From HRBIN35 sp036741875 (GTDB taxonomy: Bacteria > Patescibacteriota > Minisyncoccia > UBA6257 > HR35), in NCBI GenBank assembly GCA_036741875.1, contig DAINRM010000010.1, positions 1 to 17,611 of the forward strand: a stretch of DNA of 17,611 bases. Direction: 5' to 3'. Every line of letters begins with the position of its first letter. Position 1 is the stretch's first letter. Positions 13,109 to 17,611 of this stretch are shown here, in pieces. Below the pieces are notes generated by a model, which was given only the letters and a program-made list of their open reading frames with translations, made no database searches and had not been told where the DNA came from. The translations under genes and the position numbers were made by a program.

Positions 13109-14017
13109 ATGAAAATTTTAGTTACAGGAGGAGCGGGATTTATTGGTAGTAATTTGGTTGATAAATTAATTGATGATGGTTATAAAGTTTTTGTTATTGA
13201 TAATCTCTCTTCGGGCAAAAAAGAAAACCTAAATAAAAAAGCAATTTTTTATAGAGCTGATATTTGTCATTTAAATAAAATTTTGTCATTATTTAAAGAT
13301 ATCGATTATGTTTTTCATTTAGCAGCTAATCCTAAAGTTGTTTTCTCTGTAAAAAATCCAATTGAAAGTCATAAAGTCAATATTGATGGTACTTTAAATG
13401 TTTTGTATGCAAGTTACAAAAACAAAGTCAAAAGATTAATTTTTGCTTCAAGTTCTGCGGTTTATGGAGATATTAAAAAATTACCTCTAAAAGAAAATAT
13501 GATACCAAAACCAATTTCTCCTTATGGGCTTCACAAATTAATTGGCGAATATTATTGTAAGTTATTCTCAACTCTTTACAATTTAGAAACAGTCTGCTTA
13601 AGATACTTCAACGTTTATGGGCCAAGAATGGATCCTGAAGGACCTTATGCTTTAGTTATTGGAAAATTTTTAAAACTTAAAAAAGAAAATAAACCCTTAA
13701 CAATTTATGGAGATGGAAAGCAAACAAGGGATTTTGTTTATGTCGATGATGTGGTTAAGGCAAATATTTTAGCAATGAAAAGCAGAAAAGTTGGTAATAG
13801 CGAAATTATTAATATCTGTTATGGTAAAAATTATTCAATAAATTATATTACCAGGCTTATTGGAGGAGAAAAAATTTATCTACCAGTAAGAAAAGGCGAA
13901 ATGAAGCATACTTTGGGAGATAATTCTTTAGCGAAAAAACTTTTAGGCTGGAGGCCAAAAATTAGTTTAGAAGAGGGGATAAAAAGATGTAAAGAATATT
14001 TTAATTCGGATTTATAA
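13109..14017 (+). CDS. NAD-dependent nucleotide-sugar epimerase (GalE/WbpP-like)
   Basis: The 302-residue protein is an extended short-chain dehydrogenase acting on UDP-sugars, most likely a 4-epimerase of UDP-glucose or UDP-GlcNAc. It shows the NAD motif TGGAGFIG (6-13), D31 for the adenosine ribose, HLAANPKV, SSSAVYG (114-120), the catalytic SPYGLHK with Y139 and K143, RYFNVYGPRMDP, and the substrate loop GDGKQTRDFVYVDD. I start it at the ATG at 13109, giving the usual MKILVTGGAG beginning. A GTG at 13079 would add 10 residues with no family support. Substrate cannot be fixed from sequence. It is 10 nt upstream of the fused glycosyltransferase and presumably supplies its sugar donor. Confidence 0.9.
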   Translation: MKILVTGGAGFIGSNLVDKLIDDGYKVFVIDNLSSGKKENLNKKAIFYRADICHLNKILSLFKDIDYVFHLAANPKVVFSVKNPIESHKVNIDGTLNVLYASYKNKVKRLIFASSSAVYGDIKKLPLKENMIPKPISPYGLHKLIGEYYCKLFSTLYNLETVCLRYFNVYGPRMDPEGPYALVIGKFLKLKKENKPLTIYGDGKQTRDFVYVDDVVKANILAMKSRKVGNSEIINICYGKNYSINYITRLIGGEKIYLPVRKGEMKHTLGDNSLAKKLLGWRPKISLEEGIKRCKEYFNSDL

Positions 14018-14027
14018 TTTAAAAATA

Positions 14028-16154
14028 ATGAAAATATCGGTTGTTATACCATGTTATAACGAAGAAAAAACAATAGAAAAGGTAATAAAAAACATTCCTC
14101 AAGATGTTTTTGAAATCATTGTAGTTGATAATAATTCTACAGATAAAACTGCTGAAATTGCTAAAAAATTAGGAGCAAAAGTTGTCAAAGAAAAAAGACA
14201 AGGTTATGGCTATGCTCTTCAAAGAGGATTTAAAGAGGCACAAGGAGATATTGTCGTAACCCTAGATGGAGATGGTCAATATCCATCAGAAAAAATTAAT
14301 GAACTTATAAATTATTTTCTTGAAAATAATTTAGATTTTTTAAACTGTTCTCGTTTTCCTTTGCAAAACCCATCATCAATTCCTTTTTTCAGAAAAATCG
14401 GTAATTATTTTTTTAATTTTATTATTTTTATTTTATTTGGTATAAAAACCAAAGATTCCCAATCAGGAATGATGATTTTTAAAAAAGAAATTTTAAAAAA
14501 AATTAATCTTGAAAGTGGAGATATGTCTTTATCAGAAGAATTAAAAATAAAAACAATTCTAAATGGTTTTAAATATGAAGAAATAAATATCCCTTATTAT
14601 CCAAGAGAAGGGAAATCTAAGTTGATACCCTTAAAGCATGGTTTTATAAATTTGAATTTCTTATTTAATCTCTGGCTTCAAATAGATAAAAATAAAATTT
14701 TAATTCTCATTTTTTATTTAGCTACAGCAATTTTAGTTTTTTCTTATTTAGCTTCTTTTAATTTAAATAAAGAATTTTATAATGTCACATCCGATGTTAA
14801 TGGCGAAAATGGTTTAGCAGTTTTAAACTGGTTAAATGTTGGAATTTTAAATTTAAAATTTGGTAAATATGTAAATGGTTATTTAGAAAAAGAAAATTTT
14901 AATTTTCAAGAAATAAGAAAAGATTTTTACACACATCATCCGGTATTTTATCTTTTCCCTACTTATTTTCTTTATAAAATTTTTGGTATTAGCGAAATAA
15001 CTACACGAGGGGGTGTTTTTATTATGTTTTTAATAGGATTAATATTTTTATTTTTTGCTATTTATAAAATTTCCAAAGGCCTAATTTTTACTTTTTTAAG
15101 TTCTTTAATTTTAACCCTATTGCCAGCTTTTGTATATTATGGAACGACTTTTGAACTAGCTGTTTTTGGTTTACCTACAGCATTAATAACCTTTTCTCTT
15201 TTTATTTATTATTTAAACGCCAAAAAAGAAATTTATTTTTATTTACTTATATTCTCAATATTTTTAGGAGGTTTAATGTCTTGGTTTTATTTCTTTATGC
15301 CCGCTTCAATTTGGTTTTATCTTTTAATTTTTGAAAGAAATAAAGAGTTCTTAGATCAAAGAAAAAAACTTTTAATTTGGCTTCCTATTATTTCTACCTT
15401 TGTCTTTTCTTTAAATCTTTGGCATATTTATATACTTAAAGACTTAGATGGATTAATAGATTTAAAAAATGCTTTTTTAGAAAGATCGGAAAAATTTCCT
15501 TTAATTCCTTGGATCAGAACTCTTCAATTTAGATTAGATCATGCCTACACAAAATTTTTCCTTCTTTTTTCTTTAGCGGGTTTGTTTTTCTTTTTTACAA
15601 AATTTCAAAAATATAAAATATTTTTACCTCTGTTGTTAATGCCTGTTCTAAATACCATAATTTTTTCTCAATGGGTCACCCATCCTTTTGGAGTTATTTT
15701 CTTTGCTCCGATAATATCAACTTTAACAACTATTTTTCTTAAAGAATCGGCTTTAAATGTCAAAAATAATTTTTTGAAAATAACAATTTTAATTTTATTT
15801 TTAATTTTTTCTTCTTATTTTTCTTATAAAGGAATTAGTTTTTGGATAAACAAATTTTTGATTTTAGATCCAAACGATATTAAACTGCTCAAAGAAATCA
15901 AAAAACAAATTAATAATAATGAATTATGCTTAGGTAAAAATGATATGGGTCTTTATTATGGAGGAATTGTTATGTGGTATTTAAGAAAAAATATTCTTTT
16001 TTCGCCAGATTGTTTAGAAAAAGAAAGCATTAAATATGCTTTGATTTTCAATCCTCAATTTGGAGAATTTTATCAAAAAGAAGCAATAAATTTTTTAAAT
16101 AAAGGCTTTGGACTAATTGGTTGTTCTGGGTATTTTTGTATACTATCTAAATGA
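14028..16154 (+). CDS. Fused GT2 polyprenyl-phosphate glycosyltransferase and GT-C-like membrane transferase
   Basis: The 708-residue protein has two parts. Residues 1-220 are a DPM1/GtrB-like GT2 domain: VVIPCYNEEKTI, VVDNNSTD, LDGDGQYP with the metal-binding D80 and D82, and TKDSQSGMMIFKK. Such domains move a sugar from a nucleotide donor to polyprenyl phosphate. Residues about 222-610 hold many hydrophobic segments with a GT-C layout. After the first segment comes an outer loop, TSDVNGENGLAVLNW, with acidic residues D256 and E260 that could be the catalytic site. Next comes HHPVFYLFPTYFLYKIFG, reminiscent of the HPPxY-type stretch of ArnT/PMT enzymes. Residues 611-708 form a soluble tail with Cys634, Cys662, Cys699 and Cys704. 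One chain could therefore both load a lipid carrier and transfer the sugar outside. No Shine-Dalgarno is present. Its TGA overlaps the gtrA-like ATG. Confidence 0.82.
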   Translation: MKISVVIPCYNEEKTIEKVIKNIPQDVFEIIVVDNNSTDKTAEIAKKLGAKVVKEKRQGYGYALQRGFKEAQGDIVVTLDGDGQYPSEKINELINYFLENNLDFLNCSRFPLQNPSSIPFFRKIGNYFFNFIIFILFGIKTKDSQSGMMIFKKEILKKINLESGDMSLSEELKIKTILNGFKYEEINIPYYPREGKSKLIPLKHGFINLNFLFNLWLQIDKNKILILIFYLATAILVFSYLASFNLNKEFYNVTSDVNGENGLAVLNWLNVGILNLKFGKYVNGYLEKENFNFQEIRKDFYTHHPVFYLFPTYFLYKIFGISEITTRGGVFIMFLIGLIFLFFAIYKISKGLIFTFLSSLILTLLPAFVYYGTTFELAVFGLPTALITFSLFIYYLNAKKEIYFYLLIFSIFLGGLMSWFYFFMPASIWFYLLIFERNKEFLDQRKKLLIWLPIISTFVFSLNLWHIYILKDLDGLIDLKNAFLERSEKFPLIPWIRTLQFRLDHAYTKFFLLFSLAGLFFFFTKFQKYKIFLPLLLMPVLNTIIFSQWVTHPFGVIFFAPIISTLTTIFLKESALNVKNNFLKITILILFLIFSSYFSYKGISFWINKFLILDPNDIKLLKEIKKQINNNELCLGKNDMGLYYGGIVMWYLRKNILFSPDCLEKESIKYALIFNPQFGEFYQKEAINFLNKGFGLIGCSGYFCILSK

Positions 16155-16528
16155 AGGATTTAATTAAATTATTAAAATATGGAATTGGCGGTGGCTTAGC
16201 TTTTCTAATTACTTTATTTTTAACTTATTTTCTAACAGAGAAAATTAAAATATATTACTTAATTTCTGCTATTTGGGGATATATTATTGGCCTCTTTATC
16301 AATTTTTCCTTTCAAGCTTTTATAACTTTTCAAACAAAGACTAAATTTTACTTTCAAAGATTTTTTAGATTCGTTTTATTCCAATTAATTGGTTTAGTTT
16401 TTTATACATTATTATTAGCTTTTTTTACTGAAATTTTAAACATTTATTATCTTCTCTCTTTGATTTTATCCTCTGGTTTGACTTATATATTAAATTTCTA
16501 TTTAGCAAAAAATTTTGTTTTTAATTAA
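16151..16528 (+). CDS. GtrA-family membrane protein (putative polyprenyl-phosphate-sugar flippase)
   Basis: The 125-residue protein has four membrane segments (about 9-29, 35-55, 70-92 and 96-118). It shows the GtrA hallmarks: KYGIGGGLAFLITLFLTY near the start, NFSFQAFITFQTK after the second segment and NFYLAKNFVF at the end. GtrA proteins are thought to flip polyprenyl-phosphate-linked glucose, or a similar carrier, across the inner membrane. The ATG overlaps the stop of the fused glycosyltransferase as ATGA, so the two are made together; that neighbour offers the matching carrier-loading and transfer steps. It ends 6 nt from the stop of the convergent gene at 16535. Confidence 0.88.
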   Translation: MKDLIKLLKYGIGGGLAFLITLFLTYFLTEKIKIYYLISAIWGYIIGLFINFSFQAFITFQTKTKFYFQRFFRFVLFQLIGLVFYTLLLAFFTEILNIYYLLSLILSSGLTYILNFYLAKNFVFN

Positions 16529-16534
16529 ATTTTT

Positions 16535-17611
16535 TTATTGCACTACTACTCTGAGTTCTCCTTTTTTAACATTGCTTAAGGGCCAATAAGATTCAATAAT
16601 GAAATCTTTATCTGCTAAAAATTCAACATTTGTACTTTGCCCTGGTTTGATAGGATCAGTCTTGAATTTTTCACTTCTAAAATCTAAACCATTGTAATAG
16701 ACATTATCTGATTTTACATAAATATAAAGCACTACTTTTGCTCCCTTAGGAACTTCAATAACTGATGGATAAAATCCAGTATCATCTGCTTCAACCTTTG
16801 CTTCTGTCAGAGTTTGTGTTTGAATTGTTGGAGTTTTTACAGGACATCTTTCTGTTTTTACCCATCCTGAAGGAACATCGCAAGGAGTTGGAAATTCTCT
16901 GCATTCTAATGGATTTTGAGGATTATAAGCTAGAGTAATGACTTGAATACAAACTCTTGGCGTTGAAGTAACTGGTAATTTTGGTTCAAGAGGAGGGGGT
17001 ATAGGCATTGGCCGAGATAATGGTTTAGGAACAAAAACAATTTTTCTTACAATCAAAGCATCAATGCTGTTGTTATCTTTATCCATAAAACCATAAACAT
17101 TTATTTTGTCTCCAACCTGAAAGTCTTCTAATTTAGCTCTTTGTCTATTTCTTTGAAGTAAAATTGTATCTTCAGTAATTTGAATAGCTAATTCTTTTTG
17201 TAAAATTGATCTTCTCAGCTCTAAAGCACAGGGCAGAGATGTTGCACTTTCTTCTGATTCAAAAAATAAACATTTCCAACCAAGATCTCGAACAGCAAAA
17301 AAGATTGCTTTAACATTTTCAATTCCTGGATTAAGTAAAATTCTTGTTATTCTTAAATTATTAAGCTGAACAATGACATCATCACTTCGATCTTCATCAG
17401 GTAAAATTGGCCTAATAATTTCTGGAGTAATTGGTTCTGTTTTAACATCTTCTGGCAAAGCTGATTTTACTCCCTTAGGAAGTTTAACCGGGACTGGAAC
17501 AACTTTTTGCTCTACAGGAAGAGCTCCTGGTGCTTCTTCTATTTTCTTTTCTTCTTTAAGAGAAGCTGGAACTTGAATTTGACCTTTTTGAATTAATCCT
17601 TGTAAGAGATC
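16535..17611 (-). CDS. Partial secreted protein: DUF5666/OB-like, Cys-rich and cupredoxin-like domains
   Basis: The frame is open from the right window edge (at least 358 residues) and has no start in the window, so the N-terminus is missing. From the visible start: a Pro/Glu/Lys-rich linker (1-80); a beta-rich domain (about 82-192) with ITEDTILLQRN and VGDKINVYGFMDKDNN, resembling DUF5666/OB-like domains; a Pro-rich linker (PMPIPPPLEP); a short module with four Cys (221-256: CIQVITLAYNP, CREFPTPCDVPSGW, ERC); and a C-terminal cupredoxin-like domain (about 270-358: ADDTGFYPSVIEVPKGAKV, KPGQSTNVEF). The last lacks the His, Cys and Met copper ligands, so it probably binds no copper. The disulfide-type module and beta domains suggest export. 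It converges with the gtrA-like gene. Confidence 0.75.
   Translation of the reverse strand, partial: DLLQGLIQKGQIQVPASLKEEKKIEEAPGALPVEQKVVPVPVKLPKGVKSALPEDVKTEPITPEIIRPILPDEDRSDDVIVQLNNLRITRILLNPGIENVKAIFFAVRDLGWKCLFFESEESATSLPCALELRRSILQKELAIQITEDTILLQRNRQRAKLEDFQVGDKINVYGFMDKDNNSIDALIVRKIVFVPKPLSRPMPIPPPLEPKLPVTSTPRVCIQVITLAYNPQNPLECREFPTPCDVPSGWVKTERCPVKTPTIQTQTLTEAKVEADDTGFYPSVIEVPKGAKVVLYIYVKSDNVYYNGLDFRSEKFKTDPIKPGQSTNVEFLADKDFIIESYWPLSNVKKGELRVVVQ

Noticed and set aside
16535..17458. A complete gene starting at 17458 for the secreted protein.
   Set aside because: The codon there is TTG and the frame runs on without a stop to the window edge with similar composition, so the gene is treated as partial at its 5' end.
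17373..17576. 67-codon plus-strand open frame near the right edge.
   Set aside because: It is antisense to the Pro/Glu-rich part of the secreted-protein gene and its Ser/Gly/Thr-rich translation looks like a shadow.
1..17611. CRISPR arrays, insertion sequences, phage or toxin-antitoxin modules.
   Set aside because: No spaced direct repeats, transposase or integrase motifs, or recognisable toxin-antitoxin pairs were seen anywhere in the window.

Overview
This is an AT-rich window (about a quarter G+C by eye, not counted) of densely packed bacterial genes. The genes have 0-30 nt gaps and ATGA or TAATG overlaps, little Shine-Dalgarno use, and compact versions of familiar enzymes. The mix fits a Candidate Phyla Radiation (Patescibacteria, Parcubacteria-like) genome: RsmI without its C-terminal tail, a short ROK protein, a GtrA-type protein, a bifunctional PGI/PMI, and a secreted protein with a Cys module and a cupredoxin-like end. 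That assignment is an inference from style and gene content. UGA is a stop here (it ends murD, tyrA and the glycosyltransferase gene at ATGA overlaps), so this is not one of the UGA-recoded lineages. No gene-free gap exceeds 300 bases.

Layout. (1) 1-200, minus strand: a tiny self-contained unit with a perfect-consensus promoter (156-185), a 27-codon membrane-peptide ORF (60-143) and a GC-rich hairpin terminator (1-30). The end of the ORF can form a competing hairpin with the terminator arm. (2) 200-6297, minus strand: a run in transcription order of capA-DUF192, dcd, a PPC-domain gene, a DoxX-like gene, a ROK gene, an exported unknown, rsmI and an L,D-transpeptidase/M23 fusion. (3) 6317-6703, plus strand: a YjbQ-family gene, divergent from capA across 19 bp that carry a 14-bp tandem repeat. 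(4) 6727-11225, minus strand: a coupled run of a 549-residue orphan gene, tyrA (chorismate mutase-prephenate dehydrogenase), murD and a 90-residue unknown. (5) 11341-11412, plus strand: tRNA-Pro(CGG). (6) 11456-12934, minus strand: HIT-family gene, remnant coding-like stretches, and phosphoglucose/phosphomannose isomerase. (7) 13109-16528, plus strand: nucleotide-sugar epimerase, a GT2 plus GT-C fusion glycosyltransferase, and a GtrA-type protein. (8) 16535-17611, minus strand: a secreted multidomain protein that runs off the right edge.

How the genes fit together. The recurring theme is the cell envelope. MurD makes peptidoglycan precursor and the LDT-M23 fusion cross-links and cuts the wall. 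PGI/PMI supplies hexose phosphates and the epimerase supplies nucleotide sugars. The GT2/GT-C/GtrA set looks like a complete lipid-linked glycosylation route packed into two membrane proteins. The rest is housekeeping (dcd, rsmI, HIT, tRNA) or unknown.

The most unusual items are the 5'-edge micro-unit with alternative hairpins, the GT2-GT-C fusion next to GtrA, the CapA-DUF192 fusion, the HIT gene cut by an in-frame TAA with coding-like sequence continuing in frame, and the large orphan gene ahead of tyrA-murD.
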